This document shows, in pieces, positions 28,246-39,040 of a DNA stretch of 64,000 bases. The notes beneath the pieces are model-generated. The model did not search any database. It worked only from the letters and a program-made list of their open reading frames with translations, and was not told where the DNA came from. The DNA is from Hermatobates lingyangjiaoensis (taxonomy: Eukaryota; Arthropoda; Insecta; Hemiptera; Hermatobatidae). The stretch covers positions 46,070 through 110,069 of the forward strand of contig JAPFBL010000939.1 of NCBI GenBank assembly GCA_026182355.1, read 5' to 3'. Each line of letters begins with the position of its first letter. Within the stretch, counting starts at the first letter, position 1. A program made the position numbers and the translations under genes.

Positions 28246-29050
28246 TTGTTTAAATTGATCCCATAGCGAGTGATAGCGTCAGCCGATTACCAGCTTTTTG
28301 TTTGATTGGTGATTTTACAGATTCTACATTGGGAGTCGTAAATTTTGCCTAGCTTAGGTTAGGTTACAGTGGCCGTCCCGAGAGAGAACACACATATGCC
28401 GCTAGCTGGTTCTTTGCGATGCCACAAGGTAGAAGAATTGGGGCTATTCTTGCTAAATCTTGCCTAGGTTAGGGTAGGTTACAGTGTCCGTCCCGAAAGA
28501 GAACATACATAGGCCGCTAGCTGGTTATTTAGGTTAGGTTACAGTGGCCGTCCAGAAAGAGAACACACATAGGCCGCTAGAAGGTACTTTGCGATACCAC
28601 AAGGAAGAAGAATTGGGGCTATTCTTGCTAAATCTTGCCTAGGTTAAGTTAGGTTACAGTGGCCGTCCCGAGAGAGATCACACATAGGCCCCATGCCGGT
28701 CCCTTGTGATACCACAAAGAAGAATTGGGGGTATTCTTACTAAATTTTGCCTAGGTTAGGTTAGGTTACAGTGGCCGTCCCGAGAGAGAACACACATAGG
28801 CCGCAAGCCGGCCCCTTGTGATACCAAAAAGAAGAATTAGGGCTATTCTTACTAAATTTTGCCTAGGTTAGGCTAGGTTACAGTGGCCGTCCCGAGAGAG
28901 AACACACATAGGCTGCAAGCCGGTCCCTTGTGATACCAAAAAGAAGAATTGGGGCTATTCTTACTAAATTTTGCCTAGGTTAGGTTAGGTTACAGTGGCC
29001 GTCCCGAGAGAGAACACACATAGGCCGCAAGCCGGCCTCTTGTGATACTA
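28246..29050 (-). repeat. Tandem array of SINE-1 3' segment, about 112-base unit
   Basis: After a SINE-1 3' end (GTTTAAATTGATCCC...) the unit TTAGGTTAGGTTACAGTGGC ... CACACATAGGCCGC ... GATACCA ... TTCTTACTAAATTTTGCC is repeated six to seven times. GGTTACAG occurs at 28372, 28477, 28537, 28652, 28764, 28876 and 28988. The last three intervals are exactly 112. Each junction is a TTAGG-type run, the SINE tail. Confidence 0.82.
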
Positions 29051-29099
29051 TACAGAAGTCCATGGTCCATTCAAACCATCTCCAGAGAACAATAAATCT

Positions 29100-29344
29100 A
29101 GACAGATCCCTGATACCAGTAAAATTTTGCCTAACTCAAGTGCAATTTGAATAGAGATCTGTAACAAGTACCTGTCAGGTACGATGTCAGGTACAGAGAC
29201 TGAAGGCTTAACGTCCTCTCCTAGGGATGATGTACTCAAATTTATTCATCTCTTGCGTGAATAAATCGAGGGCCAGAGTGGGGATGGAGCCTCGGACTAC
29301 TAGCCCAGAGGCGAGTACATTAACCACTGAGCTATCCTGGCCCC
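29100..29344 (-). mobile_element. SINE-1 body and head
   Basis: Minus strand: tRNA-like head ending at 29344 (GGGGCCAGGATAGCTCAGTG), then the body to AATTTTACTGG. The 3' tail side abuts the array 28246-29050, so the array grew from this copy or was joined to it. Confidence 0.75.
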
Positions 29345-29445
29345 TGAATTAGGCGAACTATGGTAGTAATTCCGTACCAACGGAATTGGTAGTAGTTCAG
29401 TATTTATTCCTACCGTATTGGTAGTAGTTCAGTACCAACCTAAGC

Positions 29446-29582
29446 TTCGATTTATTTATCTGGGAAGTGAATAAATCTGAGCACGTCGTCCCTGGGAGAG
29501 GACATTAAACCGTCAGTCCTGAGTCTGACGGTGTCAGATACTCATTAAAAATCCCTACTCTAAATTCATTTGAGTTAGGCTA
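29446..29582 (+). mobile_element. SINE-1, 5'-truncated
   Basis: TTCGATTTATTTATCTGGGA ... GAGCACGTCGTCCCTGGGAG ... AAAATCCCTACTCTAAATTC to GAGTTAGGC. Confidence 0.72.
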
Positions 29583-29637
29583 ATTAATTAAAAGAAACGG
29601 TCCAGCGGACTTTTTTAAATAAAATAAATTCAAAACG

Positions 29638-29750
29638 AAGGAAACACACAGAAATACACAGACATAACTCACATCAATATTTCGACCATCGTCGTCATCA
29701 GGAGGTGTAAAGAGCGATGAGTTCCGCAGGAAGGCAGGGCGGTGACACTT
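29638..29750 (-). mobile_element. Family E element
   Basis: CGAAGGAAACACACAGAAA, ribozyme, GAGTTCCGCAGGAAGGCAGG. Single arm. Confidence 0.7.
29670..29707 (-). ncRNA. Hammerhead-like ribozyme, family E
   Basis: Stem I CACCUC/GAUGUG (five of six pairs), CUGAUGA, C, stem II GAC/GUC with a GAUG loop, GAAA, stem III AUAU, U. Confidence 0.62.
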
Positions 29751-29877
29751 TATTTTTATAATAACCTTATAACTGCAGGCGAAAGAATATAAACCTTAAT
29801 TATTGAGCTTTTTTTGATATACTGGGTCTTTTTGATTCATGAGAAACATCGTTTTTAAAGCAGTTATGGTACGAATT

Positions 29878-29990
29878 AAGTAATAATAATAATAATAATA
29901 ATAATAGTAATAATAATAAAATAAAGCAGAAAATTAAAATTCCAGCCCCTGAAGATGATGTAAACATACGTCGAAATGTTAACATAAAGG
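29878..29990. other. (AAT)n tract and degenerate ribozyme-like motif
   Basis: (AAT)n at 29880-29918. At 29947-29985 CCCCUGAAGAUGAUGU...ACGUCGAAAUGUU has CUGAAGA, stem II GAUGU/ACGUC and GAAA, but no clear stem I. Confidence 0.4.
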
Positions 29991-30059
29991 AGTTTATTTA
30001 AGCCTGACCAATACGTCCAAATTCAAATTCCCAACAATTATATCAAAAGTTTGTTACAA

Positions 30060-30256
30060 AAACAATGTGAAATGTGAAAAAAAAAGACTAAGATCTTTCA
30101 ACCACAACAAGCAGTTTTATTTCAGAGTAAAAAACTCCATCTTTTTCATGAAGATCGGTTGTTGTGATTGAAAGATCTTAGTCTTTTTTTTTTTAACCGT
30201 TTCATATTGTGGTTTGATCATTCATTGTTATTTCACGTGTTTATGTGAAATCTTGT
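30060..30256. mobile_element. Family A-like foldback A17 (diverged)
   Basis: GACTAAGATCTTTCAACC left, GATCGGTTGTTGTGATTG AAAGATCTTAGTC right, ending TTATTTCACGTGTTTATGTG AAATC. The core is mutated (AUGAAGA on plus). A further scrap is at 30265-30330. Confidence 0.68.
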
Positions 30257-30550
30257 TTTATATATAAATGTTCAAACCAGAATAAGAAATGAAAAGAAGA
30301 ATAAAATTTTTTCAAAAAGGATGAACAATTAAAAATTTTTGAAAAATCATAATAAAAAGAAAATTAGTAAATTCAGACCTCATATAAATATAGTTTAACA
30401 TAACTATATAATTGTGTATATATAATATAAATAAATAATCAATTAATATTATCATTAAATTATGATAGAAATATATAATATAAAGAATGTATCATTATTT
30501 ATAACTCATTTACTGATAGTTATTTATTATGAATATTATTATTAAAAATA

Positions 30551-31119
30551 CAGGGTGTCCATAAAGTCCATGTGCAGTTTAAAAAAATTATAACTTTATT
30601 CGTATTTACGATAGAAATAATCTGTAAAAAAGATTAGAAGGAAGTAAACCTACATTTTTAAGGTTTATTCTAAAAATAATTTTTAGTTTCCACAGTCCTC
30701 TATTATTAGCAATATAGAGGGTAATACGCTTTTGCAGTTTACAGAAAACATGCGCCAACTGATTTACAATAATCCGTAAAATCTTATTAGTTATTTTTGC
30801 TTTTAAATCTTCAAATAAACAAGATTTAGAAGCATACAGAGTTGCTTTCACATACCCCTCCATAAGAAAAATCAAAAGGAGTCAAGTCTGGGGAACGTGG
30901 AGATGAATGAAATGGTCCACCTCTTCCGATTCATCTGTTAGGAAATTCGTGATTTCGAAGAGATTACCACATGATGGAGGTTAAGTGGATAAAATTTCAA
31001 TAAAACTTTAAAAAATATAGATTTCCTTCTTTCTAATCCTTTTTACAGATCATTTCTATCCAAGCTACAAATAAGGTTATATTTTTTTTAAAACGCACAC
31101 AGACTTTATGGACACCCTG
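30551..31119 (-). mobile_element. Tc1/mariner deletion derivative, copy 2
   Basis: CAGGGTGTCCATAAAGTCC and its mirror, TA on both sides (30549-50, 31120-21). 569 bases against 577 in copy 1, opposite orientation. Confidence 0.87.
30640..30875 (-). pseudogene. Tc1/mariner transposase C-terminal remnant
   Basis: Minus strand: GYVKATLYASKSCLFEDLKA, then KRITLYIANNRGLWKLKI. Same segment as 25196-25426; the PDLTP part is in another frame. Confidence 0.7.
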
Positions 31120-31199
31120 TATATAACTTATATTGATATCAAATTAATAAAGGTTTATTCAATTATAGATTGTCTCATTTAAAGTATCCAAAGTTTCTT

Positions 31200-31440
31200 T
31201 AACTCGAAGAGTTCGTCGTTGGCCCCGAGCATGAACGATATCAGCTACTCGGTAATACTCGTAGCTGGCATCGTTCATTCTCTAACGATGCAAATACACT
31301 TAAATTAGGCAAAATTTATAACTTACAATGTAGAATCAACTTGTTATCTGGCTCATCCTTTACTAAAATGGGTGCCAAATAATAAATGAGCAACAATTTC
31401 CTCCCTTAGAACCGAATTAAACAGTGCTTAAACCTTATAA
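31200..31440. repeat. Dispersed repeat fragment
   Basis: CACTTAAATTAGGC (SINE-1 3' type) followed by AAAATGGGTGCCAAATAATAAATGAGC, which is the reverse of the 3022-type repeat. Just upstream, CATGAACGATATCAGC is mirrored by GCTGGCATCGTTCATTC. Confidence 0.5.
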
Positions 31441-31875
31441 CTGAACTATCAAGGTAAGTCACAGCGTTATTATAACCCAAAACGATTGTTTCTTTACTTT
31501 ATTTTAAATTAAATGTCATATCACAGAATAACAAAATTCTTTTCTTTGTCGTATTTATATTCAATCACTAAAATTTATATGTAATCTGGTTTTTAAATAT
31601 TTGTAATAGGTTAAAATATTAACAGTTAAAAAATAATACCAAATCTTATATAATATATATTTTGCAATATATAATACAATAAAATATAACCGTATTAATT
31701 CTTTGCTGATCATGAGAATGAAATATATATCACGAAATATTATAATATATATTCAAAAAAGTTGATATTCATTTGTAAAGTTGACTATAACGATAATTTA
31801 ACAATAAAACTAATATTTAGATGAAAAATTATAAGCACAATAAATTATTCAAGTTCAAATATTTAATATTAATTG
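31441..31875. other. AT-rich non-coding DNA
   Basis: No gene recognised. Confidence 0.5.
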
Positions 31876-31877
31876 TA

Positions 31878-32013
31878 GGGTAAGAAGCAAAATGAAATGG
31901 ACTCCATATATAAAAATATAACCAAAACTCTACATATGTCTCCACATATAAAACGCGTTGTTTATACGATTACATTTTTATATGTGGAGACCATTTCACT
32001 TTTTACCCTAGAA
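31878..32013. mobile_element. Family G foldback (ribozyme-less)
   Basis: TGTAGGGTAAGAAGC AAAATGAAATGGACTCCATA ... is mirrored by TATGTGGAGACCATTTC ...TTTTTACCCTA. The right arm starts near ACGCGTTGTTTATA, i.e. close to the predicted cleavage site of family G (GCGUU before GUU). Confidence 0.72.
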
Positions 32014-32142
32014 TCCATAAATATTCATAATAATTGATTACACTACGTTAGAATTTAATATTAAGTTTGAACAACAGTGATTTCTAAATTTTCAGTGTTT
32101 TATTTATAAAAATACATACCGATTATATATATACCATATGGA

Positions 32143-32262
32143 TGATCAAACCACAATGACGAAGACCGCTTGTTACGGTTGAAAGATCTTAGTCTTGTTT
32201 TCCCATTTCTTATTGTGGTTTGATCATTGATTGTTGTTTCACGTGTTTATGTGAAATCTTTT
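32143..32262. mobile_element. Family A element A18 with 13-base target duplication
   Basis: The left arm is only TGATCAAACCACAAT. The right arm is complete from GACGAAGACCGCTTG to GTGAAATCTT. TATACCATATGGA occurs at 32130-32142 and again at 32263-32275, immediately flanking, a target-site duplication not made of pure TA. Confidence 0.82.
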
Positions 32263-32293
32263 TATACCATATGGAGTATAATATATATATATA

Positions 32294-32566
32294 TGATCAA
32301 ACCACAATAAGAAATGGGAAAACAAGACTAAGATCTTTCAACCGTAACAAGCAGTGTTCGTCAGAGTCAAAAACCCAACTGAACACTAGATGCAGAAAAC
32401 ATCTGGTGAGGAGTTGAGAAGAGTGGGAGGGAAGAGTGGTATTTTAAAAGGGTGAAAGCGCAGGAAAGGACTAATGTCCAGAAAGGGATGTTTGGGGAAA
32501 CAAAGAAGTACAGTAAGAAAAAGTAAAAAAAAAACTATCTGCTGTTTATGTGAAATCATTTTATAT
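32294..32566. mobile_element. Family A element A19 with unrelated internal segment
   Basis: Left arm to CAAAAACCCAACTGAAC, then about 150 bases of less AT-rich sequence (GATGCAGAAAACATCTGGTG ... GGATGTTTGGGGAAAC), then only TGTTTATGTGAAATCATTTT of the right arm. Confidence 0.68.
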
Positions 32567-33475
32567 ATATATTAATTGATTAAAACTGGAACAATTTTCA
32601 ACTTTGATTATAACACATCTATAATTCTCATATACTAAATTAAGCAAGATTATATTTTTTATAATTAATTTTATAATTTTATTTATTTTATATTTTTTTT
32701 CATTCTTTTCTGTAAAGTTTACATAACAGAAGGAAACGTGAAAATGAGAAGCACTGAAATATACATAGCACCATTTTTGTAAACATGAATGTCACGGATT
32801 ATAGACAGAACAGTTAATGGGTTTGATTTAAGGTTATGGAACTTGCAAAAATATGAATTCTATTATGTAAAAACCAGATTAAAATTAAGCAACTAATAAC
32901 TGTTGTTTGATGAAAATAAATTTATAACGAATCTTTGTTTGTTTAGAAGTAGTATTTTAAACCAATAAAAAAGTACCAAAAAAATTACAAAATCAAAAAA
33001 TCAAAGTATTTTTTACAGGATATATATTATATTTTATTTTATTTTTTTTTTAATTTTATTTTATATTATATCATATATATTTTATTTATATGTATTTTTT
33101 ATTTTATATTATATTATATTTTATTTATTTTTAAATATAATTTATTTTAGATTATATTATATCTTATTCTATTATATTTAATTATACAAAAACTGGGAAA
33201 TAGCACAATATAAAAATGATGAAGTAAATCAAATTTATTGATCAAATAAATTTAATTAAAATAATAACTAATACATTTTTTGATATAAGATGACCAAAAA
33301 TCATTTCAGAAAACTAAAATACATTCAAATGAAAACAATGTAAACAATAGTGTCAAAGTGTAAAATCTTCATGTCAGAGTTAAGTCTCAAATCGATAACT
33401 GAGAATGCACAGAATCATAGATCAAATAATCATATTATTTTTTGTTTGGTTTATATCGTCGAATAGTTATGAATA
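32567..33475. other. AT-rich non-coding DNA
   Basis: No gene; 33020-33185 is a low-complexity TTTTATATTATATT stretch. Confidence 0.55.
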
Positions 33476-33477
33476 AA

Positions 33478-33545
33478 TTATATATATATATATATTATTA
33501 ATGTAGACGGCAGCTTCCGCATTCGGACTTTTTTGCTCGTGTTTT
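33478..33545 (-). pseudogene. PLE N-terminal remnant
   Basis: Minus strand reads PNAEAAVYINN then IYIY into the TA tract, matching VNAEAAAYFNS of 40234. Confidence 0.45.
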
Positions 33546-33575
33546 CTAGTTTTATAATATATACTAATATATATA

Positions 33576-33613
<38 letters not shown>

Positions 33614-33629
33614 GAGAAAAAATTGAGTG

Positions 33630-33775
33630 TTAGTTCTTTTAATTTTTTTTTGAGGCGCGATTTTTTTACTTTTGGGAGAATTTTTCCTAAAAACCTCTTT
33701 GTTATACTCCTGAAGACGACGGTTGTCGAAATATGAATTTTAGTTATTTTCTACCTTTGTATGGAATTTATAATT
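33630..33775 (+). mobile_element. Family E-like element with degenerate ribozyme
   Basis: CUC CUGAAGA C, stem II GAC/GUC with a GGUU loop, GAAA, AUAU, but G at the cleavage position (33706-33745). Follows a TA tract at 33585-33611. Confidence 0.5.
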
Positions 33776-33779
33776 GCAC

Positions 33780-35030
33780 ATTTGTATAAAATAGAAATAC
33801 ATATTGTATAAATTTGAAATTTACAATTTAAAAATTGACTAAAAAAAAAAGATAGATTTTGTTATAAATTAGCTTTTTTTTTCAGAATTGATATTTTGCA
33901 CAATGAATCTGAAAGCATAGTTTTCTTTTCATTACAAATAAAAATGGCTTTATTTTTTATAGTTTGGTTATTTCAATTTCACAAATTGAATTGTTTTTTT
34001 TTATTCTAACTTAGTTTTTATTAAATAAAAAAAAAATAAACTTATATGTTAAGAAATAAAGTAAACTATTTTAATTAAATTGTTAAACGCAAACAAAAAA
34101 AAAACATGTTTACATGGCATTAAATAAGCCATTTAAATTGGTATTTGACCTGTTTAATGATTATTGGTTTAGTATTCTACGGAAATAAAATAAACTATTT
34201 CATTTAGTATTAATAAAAAAATTTTTTATTAGTGAAATCATAGTACAATTGCAAATAAATAAAGAATTTCAAATGGGTTTAAAGAGTTTCGTTTTTATGA
34301 GGTCGTATAAGATCGGATAAGATCGGATGTTTTCGGGAGTGACAAACAGTTAAAGAAAAAGAAGAGTTCGTGTGGTCAGGGGGTCCTGGGGGGGGGGGGG
34401 GGTTTGTTTATAGCCTTGTTGAACGCATGCGTCATTCTTCCGACAAAGGCTTTTGGCAGGTTTTCAATGTGAAAGGTTATATCTGTTTATATCTGTCAAG
34501 AAAAAGGTATAGTTTAATTAAATATTTTTTTTTTATAAAAAATATTTAGAAATATTTAAGATATTTCTGGTGCAATCTTAAAAAAAAAATAATAATATAG
34601 ACTTGATGTCGGTAAATAGAGAGAAAGAAAGAAGAAATACATTTAAAGAAATAAAAGAGAGAGAGAGAGAAAGAGAAAAAAAACATCTCAGAAGTTTCGT
34701 GAGGCGAAGAGAGAGATATGTTTTAAGTTGAGATAGGATCTTATCGTGACCTGAGACATATGTTCTACAGTTCCCACACTCTTATGTTTACCCCTCTCTC
34801 TGTCCATACAAAAGCTTGTATTACCAGCTACTGATGTAAACATCTCTAAAAGGCACAGAAAATTTAAAGAATGCACAATTCCTTTGAAATTTTCTGTTTT
34901 TTTTTGTTTTTTTTTTTAAATAAACTTATACAAATTTTTCTAGATTATAGGAATGAACAAAAAAATAGTATATACCATACTAAGCACTAAAAACGCTTTA
35001 CAGTAAAAACTCAACAAGATGTGAAAATTA
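33780..35030. other. No gene recognised
   Basis: AT-rich. Includes a run of 14 G near 34390 and a less AT-rich patch at 34290-34480 (GATCGGATAAGATCGGATG, CGCATGCGTCATTCTTCCG) that I cannot assign. Confidence 0.5.
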
Positions 35031-35034
35031 TTAT

Positions 35035-35915
35035 CGAATTTTTGGTAGCATATCGGTTCTACCTTGAGTTTTCTGAGTTCCAAGTCTTTTGAATACAGAA
35101 GTGCAGCTGTAAGAAGAATTTAAGACATTCTAATGATTAGGTAACATAATATGGAAGTGATGAGTGTCCGAGTTTTAACAACAGTTCTAGTTCAAAAATT
35201 CTGTTCAAATTTTTGGAAGCAGATCTGTTCTACCTTGATTTCATCCAGTTCTAAGGCTTTTGAAAACAGAAGTGCAGCTGTAGATGAATTTAGAAGATTC
35301 TAATGATTAGCTAACATAGTATGTAACTGAAGATTGTCAGATTTTGAACAACAGTTCTAGTTCAAAAGTTCTGTTCAAATTTTGGGAGCATATCTGTTCT
35401 ACCTTGATTTCATCAAGTTCTAAGGCTTTTGAATACAGAAGTGCAACTGCAGATGAATTTAGAAGATTCTAATGATTAGCTAACATAGTATGTAACTGAA
35501 GATTGTCAGATTTTGAACAACAGTTCTAGTTCAAAAATGCTGATCAAATTTTTGGAAGCAGATCTGTTCTACCTTGATTTCATCAAGTTCTAAGGCTTTT
35601 GAATACAGAAGTGCAACTGTAGATGAATTTAGAAGATTCTAATGATTAGCTAACATAGTATGTAACTGAAGATTGTCAGATTTTGAACAACAGTTCTGGT
35701 TCAAAAATTCTGTTCAAATTTTTGGAAGCAGATCTGTTCTACCTTGATTTCATCAAGTTCTAAGACTTCTGAATACAGTAGTGCAACTGTAGATGAATTT
35801 AGAAGATTCTAATGATTAGCTAACATAGTATGTAACTGAAGATTGTCAGATTTTGAACAACAGTTCTAGTTCAAAAATTCTGTTCAAATTTTTGGAAGCA
35901 TTGTCAGATTTTGAA
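35035..35915. repeat. Satellite, 170-base monomer, about 5 copies
   Basis: The monomer contains GATTGTCAGATTTTGAACAA and AAGTTCTAAGGCTTTTGAAT. AGATTGTCAG recurs at 35331, 35500, 35670 and 35840 (steps 169, 170, 170). The first copy is the most diverged. Confidence 0.9.
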
Positions 35916-36724
35916 CAACAGTTCTATTTCAAAAATTCTGTTCAAATTTTTATGAGCATATCTGATTTGACTTTGATTTCTTCGAAATCCAAATTTTGGA
36001 ATATAGAGGAATATAGTGTTTCTTTTGAATACAGAGGTGCAACAGTAGAGGAATTTAGAAGATTCCAATGATTAGTTATCATAGCATGGAACTGAAGATT
36101 GTCAGATTTTGAACAACTGTTATAGTTCAAAAACTCTGTTCAAATTTTTATGAGCATATCTGATTTGACTTTGATTTCTTCGAAATCCAAATTTTGGAAT
36201 ATAGAGGAATATAGTGTTTCTTTTGAATACAGAGGTGCAACAGTAGAGGAATTTAGAAGATTCCAATGATTAGTTATCATAGCATGGAACTGAAGATTGT
36301 CAGATTTTGAACAACTGTTATAGTTCAAAAATTCTGTTCAAATTTTTATGAGCATATCTGATTTGACTTTGATTTCTTCGAAATCCAAATTTTGGAATAT
36401 AGAGGAATATAGTGTTCCTTTTGAATACAGAGGTGCAACAGTAGAGGAATTTAGAAGATTCCAATGATTAGTTATCATAGCATGGAACTGAAGATTGTCA
36501 GATTTTGAACAACTGTTATAGTTCAAAAATTCTGTTCAAATTTTTATGAGCATATCTGATTTGACTTTGATTTCTTCGAAATCCAAATTTTGGAATATAG
36601 AGGAATATAGTGTTTCTTTTGAATACAGAGGTGCAACAGTAGAGGAATTTAGAAGATTCCAATGATTAGTTATCATAGCATGGAACTGAAGATTGTCAGA
36701 TTTTGAACAACTGTTATAGTTCAA
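35916..36724. repeat. Satellite variant, 198-base monomer, 4 copies
   Basis: Same satellite with a 28-base expansion around TTTTGGAATATAGAGGAATA. Four copies at an exact 198-base period differ by only one or two bases. A 62-codon minus-strand open frame repeats in each, but this is a by-product of the repeat. Confidence 0.92.
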
Positions 36725-36905
36725 AAATTCTGTTCAAATGTTTGAGAGCATATCTATTATAACTTTGATTTGTTTGAGTCCTAAGGCTTTTGAATACATA
36801 GGTGCAACTGTAGAGGAATTTAGAAGATTCTAATAATTAGCTAACATAATATGGAAATCAGGATTGTCTGAGTTTAAACAACTGTTCTAATTATAAAAGG
36901 TAATA
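36725..36905. repeat. Satellite terminal copy, 170-type
   Basis: TTTGAGAGCATATCTATTAT ... ATAGGTGCAACTGTAGAGG. Diverged like the first copy, as expected at an array edge. Confidence 0.8.
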
Positions 36906-37485
36906 ATTTTCTCAATATATCTGTTCGAACCCCAATTTTCTCAACATCGAATTTGATTAAACTCTAATGTACTACTGTAGTTACACATATCAACTGCCAA
37001 TAAAGTTATGTCATGCACAAATTTATATAACCAAATTTCAGTTGTTCAAGAAAACAATATATTTACGAACTATTCTGCATTATGCCATTTCGACAAAGCC
37101 ATTTATTGTTTATAATTAATATATTTTATAATTTATATTTAACTATAAATATTTTATTTATAATTTTAATTAATTACAAACATTTAAATAATAAAACATT
37201 TTAAGCGATCTTAGGTTTTTATTAATTTTGCATTATTTAAAATAAAATATTTAGATAAATAGTCATGAATGACATAGTTGGCGGATTAAATTGATATCCA
37301 TTGGTTGTAATTTGAAAATAATGTATTTTTTATTTAATCTCTAATCGAAAATAAACTTGGAATCAACTATTGTGATAAACTCTAATGAAAATAAATTTAA
37401 TAAGCTGTGATTAAAAGTTAATTAACTTAATACCAACACAAGAAAATGCCCCTATAAAAGAGTTGGAAAAGCTATCTAAAAAATG

Positions 37486-37490
<5 letters not shown>
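36906..37490. other. AT-rich non-coding DNA
   Basis: No gene recognised. Confidence 0.5.

Positions 37491-37492
<2 letters not shown>

Positions 37493-37526
<34 letters not shown>
37493..37526. repeat. TA microsatellite
   Basis: Pure (TA)n. Confidence 0.9.
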
Positions 37527-37531
<5 letters not shown>

Positions 37532-37767
37532 ATACGTTTCACGATGAATCACAAATACAGAACGAAGTGTCATCAGGAGAGTTGAAAGGGATACCAAGCG
37601 CACCAGTACAGAGACGGTTGGAGACCGTTGGAGACCTGGTACAGAGTCTCCAACCATCTCTGTACCAGTGCGCTTGGTTTCCCTCTCATATCTCTCCTGA
37701 AGACGGTTCAACCGAAAATTAGAGACTGTAAGTTAGTGTTTTTCAATTCTCTATGTTCTTATGTTGC
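37527..37767. mobile_element. Family C/C' composite foldback C5
   Basis: Left arm ACGTTTCACGATGAATCACA (C' type end) then GTCATCAGGAGAGTTG and GCGCACCAGTACAGAG. The right arm has an intact C ribozyme and ends TTGCATTTATATA. The two arms come from different subfamilies. Confidence 0.72.
37693..37725 (+). ncRNA. Hammerhead-like ribozyme, family C
   Basis: UCUC/GAGA, CUGAAGA, C, GGU/ACC with a UCA loop, GAAA, AAUU, A. Confidence 0.68.

Positions 37768-37769
<2 letters not shown>

Positions 37770-37835
<66 letters not shown>
37770..37835. repeat. TA microsatellite
   Basis: Longest pure (TA)n run in the window, over 60 bases. Confidence 0.92.
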
Positions 37836-37840
<5 letters not shown>

Positions 37841-37845
37841 GATAT

Positions 37846-37949
37846 AGATTCTCAACCACTAATATTTGAAATTGATAGAAGGGGTTCTTGAGGATTTGGT
37901 CACTATAATTGGGTTAACCCAAAATCCTCAAGAACCCCTACTGTGAATT
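37846..37949. mobile_element. Family K foldback K1
   Basis: AAGGGGTTCTTGAGGATTTG is mirrored by AAAATCCTCAAGAACCCCTA around GTCACTATAATTGGGTTAAC. TA-rich on both sides. No ribozyme core visible. Confidence 0.78.
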
Positions 37950-38043
37950 ATATATAATATATATATAATATATATATATTTATATCCTTTCAATGATTGT
38001 TTCAGGGTACAAATCCTGAAACAAATCCCCGAGTCTAATTCCC

Positions 38044-38147
38044 ATGTCACCCTTAGAGCTTCCGAAGAGGCATTCATATGCCTCCTTGGGGCTCGTTCTC
38101 CTCCTGGTCTCAACCTGTACCGTTAATTATTTTTTATTTTATTATTA

Positions 38148-38197
<50 letters not shown>

Positions 38198-38280
38198 TTA
38201 TTATTATTATTATTATTAAATTTTTTTTATTATTATTATTTCGTATTTTATATATTTTTTATCTTGTTTTCTAAATAAAT
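38044..38280. other. Unassigned segment and (ATT)n tract
   Basis: (ATT)n at about 38136-38250. The preceding CTTCCGAAGAGGCATTCATA...GGGGCTCGTTCTCCTCC is less AT-rich and unrecognised. Confidence 0.6.
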
Positions 38281-38321
38281 ATTGGAGGGATTTCTATTTT
38301 TCCTCTCCTCCGCTGGGGGGC

Positions 38322-38478
38322 AGCCTTGCGGTGGTTCCACGAGTTACTCTGGAGGCCAGTAGCAGTTTTGCTTCTCAACGCGAGTACTTCGCACTTCTTC
38401 CCGATGACGACGGATGTCGAAATATCGAAGCGAGTTCTGTAGTGTCTTTCTGTCTTCTTTTCTATGTGGTAAAGTGTA
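38322..38478 (+). mobile_element. Family E element with ribozyme
   Basis: GCGGTGGTTCCACGAGTTAC ... TTCTGTAGTGTCTTTCTGTC ... ATGTGGTAAAGTG, nearly identical to the right arm at 26980-27130. Confidence 0.78.
38397..38430 (+). ncRNA. Hammerhead-like ribozyme, family E
   Basis: CUUC/GAAG, CCGAUGA, GAC/GUC, GAAA, AUAU, C. The U-to-C core change is shared with 27052-27085. Confidence 0.55.
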
Positions 38479-38489
38479 TATATATATAT

Positions 38490-38591
38490 ATTCTCAACCA
38501 CATATATTTTAAATTGATAGAAGGGGTTCTTGAGGATTTTGGTCACTAAAATTGGTTAACCAAAATCCTCAAGAACCCCTTCTGTGAATTT

Positions 38592-38592
<1 letters not shown>
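38490..38592. mobile_element. Family K foldback K2
   Basis: Same structure as K1 with GTCACTAAAATTGGTTAACC at the centre; TA tracts on both sides. Confidence 0.8.
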
Positions 38593-38596
<4 letters not shown>

Positions 38597-38655
<59 letters not shown>

Positions 38656-38676
38656 ATAATATATATAATATATATG
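38597..38676. repeat. TA microsatellite
   Basis: (TA)n with rare interruptions between K2 and K3. Confidence 0.9.
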
Positions 38677-38679
38677 GAA

Positions 38680-38783
38680 AGATTCTCAACCACTGATATT
38701 TGAAATTGATAGAAGGGGTTCTTGAGGATTTTGGTCACAATAATTGGTTAACCAAAATCCTCAAGAATCCCTTCTGTGAATTA
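38680..38783. mobile_element. Family K foldback K3
   Basis: GATTCTCAACCACTGATATT left end, GAAGGGGTTCTTGAGGATTT mirrored. Confidence 0.8.
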
Positions 38784-38799
38784 TATGTATATATATATA

Positions 38800-39012
38800 A
38801 AAAGATTTCACATAAACACGTGAAACAACAATCAATGATCAAACCACAATAAGAAATGGGAACACAAGACTAAGATCTTTCAACCGTAACAAGCGGTCTT
38901 CGTCAGAGTCAAAAACCGAACAGTTGGGATTTTGACTTTGACGAAGACCGCTTGTTACGGTTGAAAGATCTTAGTCTTGTTTTCCCATTTCTTATTGTGG
39001 TTTGATCATTGA
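38800..39012. mobile_element. Family A foldback element A20
   Basis: Complete pair. The left arm ribozyme is intact; the right arm has UUUGACGA (first core C changed to U). Confidence 0.83.
38868..38910 (-). ncRNA. Hammerhead-like ribozyme, family A
   Basis: GACU/AGUC, CUGACGA, GACCG/CGGUU, GAAA, AGAUCU. Confidence 0.72.
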
Positions 39013-39040
39013 TATATATATATATATATATATATTGATA

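Noticed and set aside
28363..29050. Interstitial telomere array
   Set aside because: TTAGG-like runs are only two or three units long and belong to the SINE tail repeat.
35942..36724. Four identical 62-codon minus-strand frames
   Set aside because: They repeat with the 198-base satellite and have no sign of coding selection.
38044..38280. Two overlapping plus-strand frames of 66-76 codons
   Set aside because: They read through the (ATT)n tract.
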